DNA from: an uncultured Dyadobacter sp.
GTDB taxonomy: Bacteria; Bacteroidota; Bacteroidia; Cytophagales; Spirosomataceae
Direction: 5' to 3'
NCBI RefSeq assembly: GCF_946482605.1
Contig: NZ_CAMLSE010000015.1
Coordinates: 174,733 to 238,732, forward strand
DNA length: 64,000 bases
Shown here: piece by piece, positions 7,766 to 15,884 of the stretch
Position numbering within the stretch: the stretch's first letter is position 1
Layout of the letters: each line of letters starts with the position of its first letter
The notes under the pieces: generated by a model
Seen by the model: only the letters and a program-made list of their open reading frames with translations
The model's database searches: none
Told to the model about the DNA's origin: nothing
Position numbers and translations under genes: made by a program

Positions 7766-9817
7766 TTACCAGATCACCACCCGTGCAGAGTCCGGCAAGA
7801 TCATTTTGCTGCCTGCGCCGCAGGTCCATGCTGCCTGGAATTCTTTCAAATGCGGTAATGGACCATTGATCCGGTCTTTGGCCGGGGAGTGTGGGTCGGT
7901 CTGTACCTGGTTGCGCAATGCTTCGTCGGTCGTGTTCATATGCCATACCTGTGCCCAGCCCAGGAAGAAGCGCTGTTTCCAGTTAAATCCATCGATCGGT
8001 GCAGGCTCTTTGCCATTCAAGGATTTTTCCAATGCATAGTAGGCCAATGTCAGACCGCCAAGGTCGGCGACGTTTTCACCGATGGTCAATGCGCCATTGA
8101 TCTTGAAACCGGGCAATGCTTCAATTCCGCTGAAATAGTCAATATACTTTTTGGTCAGTTTGTCAAAATTAGCACGGTCAGAGGCCGTCCACCAGTTTTT
8201 GAGGTTACCTTCGTCATCGAACTGCGAGCCCTGGTCGTCGAATCCATGTGTAAACTCATGACCGATAACGGCAATAATGCCTCCATAATTGATCGCATCG
8301 TCGGCATTCCTGTTATAGAAAGGTGGTTGCAGAATACCAGCCGGGAATACCACCTCGTTGTTCAGCGGGTTGTAATAGGCATTCACGGTCTGTGGCGTCA
8401 TCAGCCATTCTTTCTTATCTACCTCCTTGCCGATCTTTTCTATCTGTTCCTTGTGCCCAAATAACGAAGCCGATATTACATTTTCAAACAGCTTGTCAGG
8501 TGCGATTTCAATGGAAGAATAATCTTTCCACTTATCAGGATAGCCGATCTTGTAGGTAAATGCTTTGAGTTTTTTATGCGCTTTCGCCTTGGTGGAATCG
8601 CTCATCCAGCTCAGCTTGTCGATACGCTCGCCATACACTGTACGCACGTTCTCGATCATTTCGGAAACCTTCTTCTTGTCTTCTTCCGGAAAGTATTTCT
8701 TCACGAACAGCTTACCCAGCGGCATACCCAGCAAACCATCGGTTGAGCGGATGGCGCGTTCCACGCGTCCTTTCTGCTGCTTGGTACCACGCATTACCGT
8801 CGCGAAGAACCGGAAATCCTCCTGATCGTACTTCTTAGGCAAATAACCTGCGAAGGTGGAGAGCAACTGCCATTTGGAATACAATTTCAGTGTCGCAACA
8901 GGCGTCGCCTTCAACAGCTTGTTCAGGTTTTGCAAATAGGGTTTGTTTTGGACAATCAAAGTGTCTGTCTTGATATCCTGCTTGTCTGCAAATGCCTTCT
9001 GGTCGAAATCGGGGATCAGCTTCTCGAAATCGGCAAAAGCCATTTTGTTGTAGGTCTTCACCGGATCGCGCAGCTCTACGTTGGTCAGTTGCAGTTTCGC
9101 AACTTTGGTTTCGAAGTCGAGGACCGTCTGGCCTGGGTTGGCTTCGGTAAAGCCTGCCATTGAGAACATCTTGTCGACGTGCTTCACAAACTCGCCGCGC
9201 ACTTTCACCGTGCTGGAATCGGTCCGGTCGTAGTAGCTGCGCTCGCCAAGGCTCAGGCCGTCCTGGCCTTGGTACAGGATATTGACTTTGCTGTTTCTCA
9301 AATCACCTTCCACGCCGAAGCCGGTTACGGTTTCCACGCCCACCTTTTGCATTTCGCCGGCAATGGCTGCGAGGTCTTTCAGTGAAGCAACGGCGTTGAT
9401 CTTGTCGAGGTAAGGTTTCAAAGGTTCCAATGCGCGTTTCTCCACCGTTGCAGTATCCAGGAACGATTGGTAGTAGTCGGCGATCTGCTGCTCTTCACTT
9501 CCCTTTTTCCTGTCTTGTGCTTTGGTAATTTCTTCGATAATGCCCTTTAACCGAACCTCCTTATTCTCCTTGTCCAGTATCCCGAATGCACCCCAGCGGC
9601 TTTCTGTCCCGGGGATAGGGTTTTTCTTTTTCCATCCACCATTGGCATAGGTATCAAAGTCGTTACAAGCCTGAGCGGTCGAATCCAGGGAACTGATATC
9701 GAAACCAGGAACCTGGGCAGAGTCATTTTCTTCCTTTTCTTTCTTGCATGCCGTCAGGCTCACAACAAGGGCCAGGGCGGCAGCACGTAACGCGGCTGAT
9801 TTCATTTTTTGATGCAT
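7766..9817 (-). CDS. M13-family zinc metallopeptidase, lipoprotein
   Basis: The 683-residue protein is a neprilysin/PepO-type endopeptidase that cleaves small peptides outside the cytoplasm. Zinc ligands are His520 and His524 of HEFTH (Glu521 catalytic) and Glu581 of ENVADLGG, with Asp585. The M13 N-terminal domain precedes the catalytic part (about 430-683). I chose the ATG at 9817: it leaves a short signal peptide ending LTAC (Cys24) and avoids overlap with the upstream gene; the ATG at 9805 is also possible. The residues after the cysteine (KKEKEEN) resemble the lysine/acidic surface-export signal of Bacteroidota lipoproteins. It follows the peptide transporter gene by 25 bp, a natural pairing of peptide cleavage and uptake. 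Confidence 0.93.
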   Translation of the reverse strand: MHQKMKSAALRAAALALVVSLTACKKEKEENDSAQVPGFDISSLDSTAQACNDFDTYANGGWKKKNPIPGTESRWGAFGILDKENKEVRLKGIIEEITKAQDRKKGSEEQQIADYYQSFLDTATVEKRALEPLKPYLDKINAVASLKDLAAIAGEMQKVGVETVTGFGVEGDLRNSKVNILYQGQDGLSLGERSYYDRTDSSTVKVRGEFVKHVDKMFSMAGFTEANPGQTVLDFETKVAKLQLTNVELRDPVKTYNKMAFADFEKLIPDFDQKAFADKQDIKTDTLIVQNKPYLQNLNKLLKATPVATLKLYSKWQLLSTFAGYLPKKYDQEDFRFFATVMRGTKQQKGRVERAIRSTDGLLGMPLGKLFVKKYFPEEDKKKVSEMIENVRTVYGERIDKLSWMSDSTKAKAHKKLKAFTYKIGYPDKWKDYSSIEIAPDKLFENVISASLFGHKEQIEKIGKEVDKKEWLMTPQTVNAYYNPLNNEVVFPAGILQPPFYNRNADDAINYGGIIAVIGHEFTHGFDDQGSQFDDEGNLKNWWTASDRANFDKLTKKYIDYFSGIEALPGFKINGALTIGENVADLGGLTLAYYALEKSLNGKEPAPIDGFNWKQRFFLGWAQVWHMNTTDEALRNQVQTDPHSPAKDRINGPLPHLKEFQAAWTCGAGSKMILPDSARVVIW

Positions 9818-9842
9818 TTGTTTTTGAAGTATATAAAAAGAC

Positions 9843-11336
9843 TTAGTGAATGCCACCCATCCAGCCCTTGATCGGCTTCCAGAATGCGAGGAGGATCAGA
9901 CCGAAGACGGTTGTAATAATAGCCACCTGGTTGAACAGCGCCGGCATTTGCATGATATTCGATTCATCGAAACCACCGGCGAAAAGGCCGGCTATGAGGT
10001 TACCCAGCGACGCTCCCACAAACCAGATGCCCATCAGCTGGCTTACATACCGCTTGGGCGCCAGTTTGGTATAAGAACTCAACCCGACAGGGCTCACGCA
10101 AAGCTCGCCGATCGTGTGCAGGAAGTACGTAAATGTGAGGAAAAACGGCGAAGCAAGCTCGCCTTTCACCGCGATGTTCGAAGCTGCGACCATCACAAAA
10201 AAGCTCAAACCCAGCAATATCAAACCCATTGCGAATTTGACCGGAATAGAAGGGTTGCGGTTTTTGGAAGAAAGCGATATCCAAAGGCTCGCCAGTACGG
10301 GCGCGAAAATCAATACGAAAGTAGGCTGGAAGTTCTGGAACCAGCTGGACGGCACTTCCCACCCGCCGATCATGCGCTGAGTATGGCGCTCGGCGAAGAT
10401 CTGCAATGATGTGCCCGCCTGCTCGTAACCGGCCCAGAACAATGCAATGGCCAGGAAGAGAATGATCAACACGCCCACGCGGTATTTTTCCACGCGCGTA
10501 AGCCCGCCCGCAACGAGTATGAAGAGGAAGTAGGCGGCAGAAATGGAGACGATAATGATACCGGCGCCCTGCGCGAGGCCCTGCGCGGTGGTCATATTAA
10601 TGGTACCGGTGGTTTGCAGCACAATGAGGAACACCACCAGCAATGCAATTAGCCCATAGCCCAGCATTTTGCTGTTGCCCGAAGCCGATGCAGCGGTTTC
10701 TTCACCGGCTTCCTTCGCCGACGGTACTTCGCCAAGCCCTTTCAGGTGCGTGGCGCTGCCATACCGGAATACAATCAGCCCGAGTAACATGCCTATCGCA
10801 GCCGCGCCGAAGCCCATATGCCAGCTTACCTTTTCGCCCAGGTAACCCACAATAGCAATGCCGAGGAACGATCCCAGGTTGATCCCCATATAAAAGATAG
10901 AGAATGCCGCGTCACGCCGTGCACCACCTTCGGGATACAACTCCCCCACGATGGAGCTGATGTTTGGTTTCAAAAGCCCCGTGCCGATGGCCACGGTACA
11001 AAGTCCCAGAAAGAATATGACCGATCCCGCCGGGATGGCCAAAATAATATGCCCCAGCATAATGACGATCCCTCCGTACCAAATGGCTTTTTTCTGACCC
11101 AGAATGTTGTCAGCCAACCAGCCACCGGGCAGTGTAAGCAAATAAACGGAAGCAGTATAAAGTCCATAAATGGCTGTGCCTTCGGCTGCACTCATTCCCA
11201 TTCCACCTTTGATATTGTCGAGTAGAAAAAGCAGAAGAATGGCCCGCATGCCGTAATAGCTGAAACGTTCCCACATTTCGGCAAAGAACAAAACATACAG
11301 TCCTTTGGGGTGTTTTTGGGAAATTTGTGAAGACAT
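9843..11336 (-). CDS. POT-family proton-coupled oligopeptide transporter
   Basis: The 497-residue inner-membrane protein imports di- and tripeptides with protons. The POT signature on helix 1 is visible as FFAEMWERFSYYGMRA (the ExxER proton-coupling motif), followed by GLYTASVYLLTLPGGWLAD and the PTR2 motif FSIFYMGINLGSF. About 14 hydrophobic segments are present, as usual for bacterial members. It is immediately upstream of the M13 peptidase gene and probably co-transcribed, so peptides made by the peptidase could be taken up here. Confidence 0.93.
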   Translation of the reverse strand: MSSQISQKHPKGLYVLFFAEMWERFSYYGMRAILLLFLLDNIKGGMGMSAAEGTAIYGLYTASVYLLTLPGGWLADNILGQKKAIWYGGIVIMLGHIILAIPAGSVIFFLGLCTVAIGTGLLKPNISSIVGELYPEGGARRDAAFSIFYMGINLGSFLGIAIVGYLGEKVSWHMGFGAAAIGMLLGLIVFRYGSATHLKGLGEVPSAKEAGEETAASASGNSKMLGYGLIALLVVFLIVLQTTGTINMTTAQGLAQGAGIIIVSISAAYFLFILVAGGLTRVEKYRVGVLIILFLAIALFWAGYEQAGTSLQIFAERHTQRMIGGWEVPSSWFQNFQPTFVLIFAPVLASLWISLSSKNRNPSIPVKFAMGLILLGLSFFVMVAASNIAVKGELASPFFLTFTYFLHTIGELCVSPVGLSSYTKLAPKRYVSQLMGIWFVGASLGNLIAGLFAGGFDESNIMQMPALFNQVAIITTVFGLILLAFWKPIKGWMGGIH

Positions 11337-11431
11337 AGAAAGAGAAGTGTTTTATTTGGTTTTTGGGGTTGTAAACAGATGTTTTTATCGTGCAAGATAG
11401 GAATTATGGGCAAATATCAATCAATCATATA

Positions 11432-11475
11432 AATAAAAGCGGTAGCAGTCTGCTACGACTGCTACCGCTTTTATT
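11432..11475 (-). terminator. Intrinsic terminator after the coiled-coil gene
   Basis: A perfect 19-bp stem (11432-11450 with 11457-11475) has a 6-base loop and ends in A/T-rich flanks. It lies 20 bp after the stop of the leftward coiled-coil gene and separates it from the POT transporter gene. Confidence 0.85.
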
Positions 11476-11495
11476 AACGCCGATTTCAATGAATT

Positions 11496-12404
11496 TTACT
11501 TGACGGAAAACGACCCTTCACCGATTGAAAAACCTTCGGAATAGAGTTCGATCGTGTATTTGCCTGAAGGAAAAGACGCGTCCCGATCATAGAGGATACT
11601 CACGTCCTGGTTGTTGTTGGAATAGGTAACGTCTTTGCTGACGGTATAGCCTTGTTCCTGTCCATTAAACTGGAATACCCCGGAACCGGTTTTGGTGTCC
11701 GAAATAGTTGCGCCGCTCGGATCGATGATGCGGAGATAAATGGTTTTGTCATCGGCGGCGGTAAGCGGGTTTTTTTCGAGAATGAAATCCACTCGCACTT
11801 TATCCACCCTTTTAGATTTCACGTTCTCACCCTCGCGCACCTTGCCTTTGGAGGATACCGCGTAGACTTTCACATTGCGGGCACGCAATGCGGCGGCCGT
11901 TGTTACTTTCGATTCGAGTTCGGTGTTTTGCGCAACTACACCGCTTAATGAGTCGCGTACGGCCTGACGGCTGGTCTGTAACTCGTTCTTTTCCTGCGTA
12001 AGGCCCTCGTTCTGACTGATCAACTGCTGGTTTTCTTCCCGGAGCTGAGCGATCTCGGTGTCCTTTTTGGTGAGAAATTCCTCATATTCCTTGATTTTTC
12101 GGCCCATAGACGCATTGCCTTTCCGCAATGCGGCGCGGTCGCTTTCAAGCGAGGCTTTTACTTTTTGCAGTTCGGCAACATCGCCGCCAAGTCCCTGCAC
12201 TTCCAGAATACGTGCGTCGAGTTGTTTGGAAATAGAATCCAGCTTGATTTCCGAGGTTGCGAGTTCCTGCACCCGGGCTTCCAGATCGGTTTCCTGCTTT
12301 TGTGTGATGTTGTGTTCTTTATAATAGAGGTATCCGAACACTGCCGCCAGAATGGTCATCAGGATCAATCCTACAACCAGACCGGTATTGTTTTTCCTTT
12401 CCAT
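11496..12404 (-). CDS. Membrane-anchored coiled-coil protein of unknown function (paralogue A)
   Basis: I do not recognise a named family. The 302-residue protein has one N-terminal membrane helix (about 8-27), a long periplasmic coiled coil (about 32-175, rich in Glu, Gln, Leu and Lys) and a compact beta-rich C-terminal domain (about 180-302; YLRIIDPSGATISD and SFPSGKYTIELYSEGFSIGEG). The whole architecture and many positions recur in the protein at 43930-44883: LDSIS, LGGDVxEL, KIKEYExFLTxKD and a terminal GKYxxELYxEGxxIGxGxF. The topology suggests an envelope spacer or scaffold with a terminal binding domain, but no function can be stated. It is a single-gene unit with its own terminator. 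Confidence 0.75.
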   Translation of the reverse strand: MERKNNTGLVVGLILMTILAAVFGYLYYKEHNITQKQETDLEARVQELATSEIKLDSISKQLDARILEVQGLGGDVAELQKVKASLESDRAALRKGNASMGRKIKEYEEFLTKKDTEIAQLREENQQLISQNEGLTQEKNELQTSRQAVRDSLSGVVAQNTELESKVTTAAALRARNVKVYAVSSKGKVREGENVKSKRVDKVRVDFILEKNPLTAADDKTIYLRIIDPSGATISDTKTGSGVFQFNGQEQGYTVSKDVTYSNNNQDVSILYDRDASFPSGKYTIELYSEGFSIGEGSFSVK

Positions 12405-12496
12405 AAATCTACGTTTAGGTTTTGGTGATATAGTTTATGGATTATGTACAAAAAAGCGTGCCACTACTATACGTTACCGGTAGTGGGCAAAAGCAA

Positions 12497-12530
12497 AAAG
12501 CGGACGGAAAACTATGCTTCCGTCCGCTTT
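12497..12530 (-). terminator. Terminator after the YgcG-type TPM gene
   Basis: A perfect 13-bp GC-rich stem (12497-12509 with 12518-12530) with an 8-base loop sits 23 bp beyond the stop of the leftward TPM gene. In the direction of transcription it is followed by a short T run. Confidence 0.8.
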
Positions 12531-12552
12531 GGAATAACTGTCTGGTTGAATG

Positions 12553-13332
12553 CTAATAGTCGCCTCCGGCACCGCCTCCTCCGAAGCTGCCTCCTCCAAA
12601 TCCTCCGAAGCCTCCTCCATCGCCTCCCCCAAAACCGCCCCAGTTGCCGGAGGAACTGCCACGGCCTGAGTACGTGTCGTAGGGAAAGAAAATGGGAGGA
12701 ATGCCTCCGCTGCGGTAGCCGCGATTGCCGCCCCCTCCGCCGCGGTTACGGAAGATGAAGATCAGAATAATGATGAATATGATGACGAAAATGAGCACTG
12801 GTGGGAAACCATCGCCTTCGCCGCTGTCCTGCTTCGGATCGGCCTTGTACTCGCCCGTGGCATATTTGAATATCATATCCACACCGTCGCTAAGGCCCTG
12901 ATAGAATTGCCCGGCCTTGAACTGCGGGGTTATGACCTGCGAAACGATCCGTTTGGCAATCGCATCCGGTATTGCGCCTTCGAGGCCGTAACCTGTCGCG
13001 ATGAATACTTTTCTTTCCTTCGGTGCCCAGAGCAATACGATACCATTGTTCTTGCCTTTTTGGCCCACCCCCCATTCGGTACCCAGTTTGAAGGCATAGT
13101 CGGCAATGGGGTAGTCGCCCAAAGTCGGCACGGTTACGATCACGATCTGGGAGGATGTGGAGTCGTTGTAGGCGATCAGTTTTTGTTCCAGCATTTGCCG
13201 CTCATTCGGGTTAAGCTGGTTGGCAAGGTCGTTGACGAGCCTTGGCGGATTGGGCTTGGGGGGAATATCCTGCGCCTGCACACCGGTCAGTGCCGCGACG
13301 GCAAGCAGTAGGTAAATGATGAATTGCTTCAT
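12553..13332 (-). CDS. TPM-domain membrane protein with glycine-rich tail (YgcG-like)
   Basis: The 259-residue protein has a signal peptide (1-20), a TPM/Psb32-type domain in the periplasm (about 34-160; SSQIVIVTVPTLGDYPI and NNGIVLLWAPKERKVFIATG), one membrane helix (177-194) and a 60-residue tail composed mainly of Gly, Ser, Phe and Arg. TPM domains have been linked to photosystem assembly in plants and to acid phosphatase activity, but the bacterial role is unsettled. It is 3 bp after the second TPM gene and behind lemA, a LemA-TPM-TPM trio that recurs in Bacteroidota. Confidence 0.85.
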   Translation of the reverse strand: MKQFIIYLLLAVAALTGVQAQDIPPKPNPPRLVNDLANQLNPNERQMLEQKLIAYNDSTSSQIVIVTVPTLGDYPIADYAFKLGTEWGVGQKGKNNGIVLLWAPKERKVFIATGYGLEGAIPDAIAKRIVSQVITPQFKAGQFYQGLSDGVDMIFKYATGEYKADPKQDSGEGDGFPPVLIFVIIFIIILIFIFRNRGGGGGNRGYRSGGIPPIFFPYDTYSGRGSSSGNWGGFGGGDGGGFGGFGGGSFGGGGAGGDY

Positions 13333-13335
13333 AGT

Positions 13336-13779
13336 TTATTGACCGAACGAAATATCATCCGGAAGTTCGTTGATATCGCCGGACTGGTAGGGGAAGTGTT
13401 TTTTCAATTGAATGCCGGCTTCAAGAATGCCATGGCGAAGTCCTTCCTTGAACTCGCCGGCGCGGAAATGGTTGCGTAGAAGCTCTTTGGTGCTGTCCCA
13501 AAAATTGGCAGTTACCTTTTCATCGATTCCCTTGTCGCCGAGCACTGCAAATTTCCGGTCTTCATAGGCGAGGTAAAACAAAACTCCGTTGCGTTCGGCG
13601 GTTTCGTGCAAATGCAAAAACAGGAACACTTCCTTGGCCCGCTCCATTACTTCCGGCGTGGGGCATTTCTTTTCGATATGCACTTTCACTTCCCCGGAAG
13701 TCTGTTTTTCTGCTTCCTGAATAGCTTCAATAATATATTGCTGCTCTTCGTCGGTGAAAAATAGGGGTTCGGTTGCCAT
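13336..13779 (-). CDS. Short TPM-domain protein
   Basis: The 147-residue protein is essentially one TPM domain (FTDEEQQYIIEAIQEAEKQT, then GVLFYLAYEDRKFAVLGDKGID). It lacks a signal peptide and the C-terminal membrane helix of its neighbour, so it is probably cytoplasmic or bound to the membrane through partners. An in-frame start exists at 13920, but it would overlap lemA by 83 bp and add residues unlike the family; the ATG at 13779 fits the domain start. It lies between lemA and the larger TPM gene. Confidence 0.85.
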   Translation of the reverse strand: MATEPLFFTDEEQQYIIEAIQEAEKQTSGEVKVHIEKKCPTPEVMERAKEVFLFLHLHETAERNGVLFYLAYEDRKFAVLGDKGIDEKVTANFWDSTKELLRNHFRAGEFKEGLRHGILEAGIQLKKHFPYQSGDINELPDDISFGQ

Positions 13780-13806
13780 GGGGTGTAGACCTGTGTGAAG
13801 ATATGG

Positions 13807-13836
13807 ATATCGCCGGGCCAGCCGGCCCGGCGATAT
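13807..13836 (-). terminator. GC-rich hairpin between lemA and the TPM genes
   Basis: A perfect 13-bp stem (13807-13819 with 13824-13836) closed by a 4-base loop begins 1 bp after the lemA stop. No T run follows on the leftward strand, so it may act as an mRNA stabiliser or attenuator that sets the lemA to TPM ratio instead of a full terminator. Confidence 0.6.
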
Positions 13837-13837
13837 A

Positions 13838-14419
13838 TTAGAACTGAACGGTAGGGGCCTTGTCGGCGCCTGCGGCAGCTGTGAAGTATCCTTTTTGTGC
13901 GAAGCCGAACACGCCGGCAAAAAGATTGTTGGGGAATGTGCGAACCTCCTGGTTGTAATCCTTCACGATTTGATTGAAATTGTTTCTGGCTACTCCAATG
14001 CGATTTTCAGTTCCTTCCAGTTGCGCCTGCAGTTCCAGAAAGTTCTGGTTGGCTTTCAATTGGGGATATTGCTCTACCGAGACGAGCAGTCTTGACAACG
14101 AGCCACTCAACTGATCCTGCGCGGCCTGAAATTTAGCGATATTCTCAGGTGTGAGCTGATCTGCACTGATCGTGGTTTGTGTTGCTTTACTGCGTGCTTC
14201 AATTACGGCAGTCAATGTACTTTTTTCAAAATCGGCAGCGCCCTTAACGGTGCTGACCAGGTTGGGGATCAGGTCGGCCCGTCTCTGATACTGGCTTTCC
14301 ACCTGTGCCCAGGATTCCTTAACTGCCTCATCCTTTTGAACAAGGCCATTATATTTACCGCAGCCAACGAATCCGAGAATCAGAACTACAACGATAACTG
14401 CAATGAGTCCTTTTGACAT
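13838..14419 (-). CDS. lemA: LemA family protein
   Basis: The 193-residue protein has a short N-terminal hydrophobic segment (about 4-20, with a possible lipid-anchored cysteine in FVGCGKYN) and a long helical body with the LemA signatures WAQVESQYQRRADLIPNL and ENRIGVARNNFNQIVKDYN. LemA proteins are membrane-tethered helical bundles facing outward; their biochemical role is not established. It is first in a unit with two TPM-domain genes, which supports a shared envelope function. Confidence 0.92.
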   Translation of the reverse strand: MSKGLIAVIVVVLILGFVGCGKYNGLVQKDEAVKESWAQVESQYQRRADLIPNLVSTVKGAADFEKSTLTAVIEARSKATQTTISADQLTPENIAKFQAAQDQLSGSLSRLLVSVEQYPQLKANQNFLELQAQLEGTENRIGVARNNFNQIVKDYNQEVRTFPNNLFAGVFGFAQKGYFTAAAGADKAPTVQF

Positions 14420-14463
14420 TTTAATATTCAGTTTAGAGTTATTGAATGTGATTCAAAGTTGAC

Positions 14464-14471
14464 CAAAGCTA
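14464..14471 (-). promoter_or_regulatory. Possible -7 element of the lemA promoter
   Basis: On the leftward strand the sequence TAGCTTTG matches the Bacteroidota TAnnTTTG element exactly and lies about 45 bp before the lemA start. I see no clear TTTG element at the expected upstream distance, so the call is tentative. Confidence 0.45.
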
Positions 14472-14566
14472 GCAAAATCTTTAAGAAAAACTACATAGCC
14501 GGTTCTCTGAGCCTATTTTGCCTTCTTTGGGCGGGATAGCGGGTATTTCTGGAAAAATAAGACCAA

Positions 14567-15760
14567 TTATCCCTCGCCGACCCCTGCTATATTGTTCCAT
14601 CGGCCCCAATTCACAGCCGCTTCATAGTCGGTCAGCAGGCTTTCAAAGTACATGGCTCCCCAGGTCCAGTTAATGTCCAGATCGTCAACGAGGTACCTGG
14701 CGGCTGTTTCGCGCTCCGCGGCGGTGATGAAGCCGCCAGCGTTCAGTTTCAGAATGATCGCATTGATCTCCTGGCTGTCCGTTTGTCCGTTCGTCCATCT
14801 TGTAAACGCCGCATTGTCGTTGGTCCAGCGTCTGTCGAAATGATGTCTCACACCGCTTGGCTTAAACATCCGCGGCCCATAGCGCAGTAAGGTCCAGTGA
14901 AAAAACTCCCTTTGCAGCAGGTTAGTAATGATCGCGTCATCCTTTCCAACAAGTGACCGGGCTGCTCTGACACTTCGATAAATGTAGGACGCCGAGATGC
15001 ACCCGAGTGAAAGCCAGTCGGATAGGCGTGTGTCTGTTAATGGCTCACTGGAAGTAAATGGGATGTCTTTTTTTGCAAACTGGTCAATGTATCCTTTCAG
15101 GGCCGCAAGCGCATGGTTTTCTCCGCCTGCCAGGGAAGGGTGGTCCGCTTCCATCCGGATTTCATTAGGATCGACGCCCAGGGTTGCGAGTGTAGGCATA
15201 GCCCCGGCTTCGAAATCGACTGGCAGGGTGATTTGATCCGGAGCCGGAAACTGCTCTTTGGTTTTAAGATCGTTGTTGAACTGTTCGATAAAAGAGCTGA
15301 ATCGCGAGGGAAGCCGGGATACGGGAAACGGCAGATCGGCAGTGCTGATCATGGTGTCCATCCAAAACAGCTTGATATCTACATTAGCCGTTTTCAGGTT
15401 TTTGCTGAGCGAAGATTCAATGCGGGTCTCCTGTGGGGCAATTTCTTTGCTGGTATACACGTACTCAGCCGCAAAGTTTTCCGCTAATTGTGCAATAATC
15501 TTCTCGGGGTCGCCGGTACGGATCAGCAGGTCGCCCCCTTTGGCGCGGATATTTTCACGGAGTTCTGCGACGGATTCTACCAGGAAACGGGCACGTATGG
15601 CGCCGGTTCTTCTAAAACCGAGTTTTGTCTTTTCAAATTGACGGGTGTCAAAAACGTATACAGGGACGATCTCATCCGCGGATCCAATGGCTGAAAAGAG
15701 AGCCTGGTTGTCCTTTAATCTGAGATCATTCCTGAACCAATAGATAATGCGTCGGGCCAT
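14567..15760 (-). CDS. CRY-DASH/photolyase-like flavoprotein, short C-terminus
   Basis: The 397-residue protein has the photolyase N-terminal alpha/beta domain (ARRIIYWFRNDLRLKDN) and the FAD-binding helical domain (LSDWLSLGCISASYIYRSV, LLQREFFHWTLLRYG, NWGRWNNIAGVG). Family members repair UV dimers or act as blue-light sensors. I chose the ATG at 15760, next to the ARRIIYWFRNDLR start; 15799 is the alternative. Two things are odd. The protein stops three residues after NIAGVG, where CRY-DASH proteins normally continue for several dozen residues. The normally conserved TGxPxxDAxMRxL segment reads TDSQEINAIILKL. Activity is therefore uncertain. Confidence 0.82.
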   Translation of the reverse strand: MARRIIYWFRNDLRLKDNQALFSAIGSADEIVPVYVFDTRQFEKTKLGFRRTGAIRARFLVESVAELRENIRAKGGDLLIRTGDPEKIIAQLAENFAAEYVYTSKEIAPQETRIESSLSKNLKTANVDIKLFWMDTMISTADLPFPVSRLPSRFSSFIEQFNNDLKTKEQFPAPDQITLPVDFEAGAMPTLATLGVDPNEIRMEADHPSLAGGENHALAALKGYIDQFAKKDIPFTSSEPLTDTRLSDWLSLGCISASYIYRSVRAARSLVGKDDAIITNLLQREFFHWTLLRYGPRMFKPSGVRHHFDRRWTNDNAAFTRWTNGQTDSQEINAIILKLNAGGFITAAERETAARYLVDDLDINWTWGAMYFESLLTDYEAAVNWGRWNNIAGVGEG

Positions 15761-15829
15761 TAATGGTAAATGCTTGTGTTGGAATTGTATGAAATGCAAT
15801 TATACGAAAAATGAACCGGGGCATTAAAA

Positions 15830-15865
15830 AAGCCCGCTGTGAATCGTTCAGTTCACAGCGGGCTT
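15830..15865 (-). terminator. Terminator after the PorE-like gene
   Basis: A perfect 14-bp stem (15830-15843 with 15852-15865) with an 8-base loop is followed on the leftward strand by a T run. It ends transcription of the PorE-like gene 20 bp past its stop. Confidence 0.88.
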
Positions 15866-15884
15866 CCATGTGTTTTGTGGGATA

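Noticed and set aside
9846..10409. 187-codon frame opposite the POT transporter gene
   Set aside because: Composition is that of an antisense frame of a membrane protein gene; no motif or start signal.
13780..13920. Longer start for the short TPM protein
   Set aside because: The extra 47 residues overlap lemA and a GC-rich hairpin and do not match the family start.
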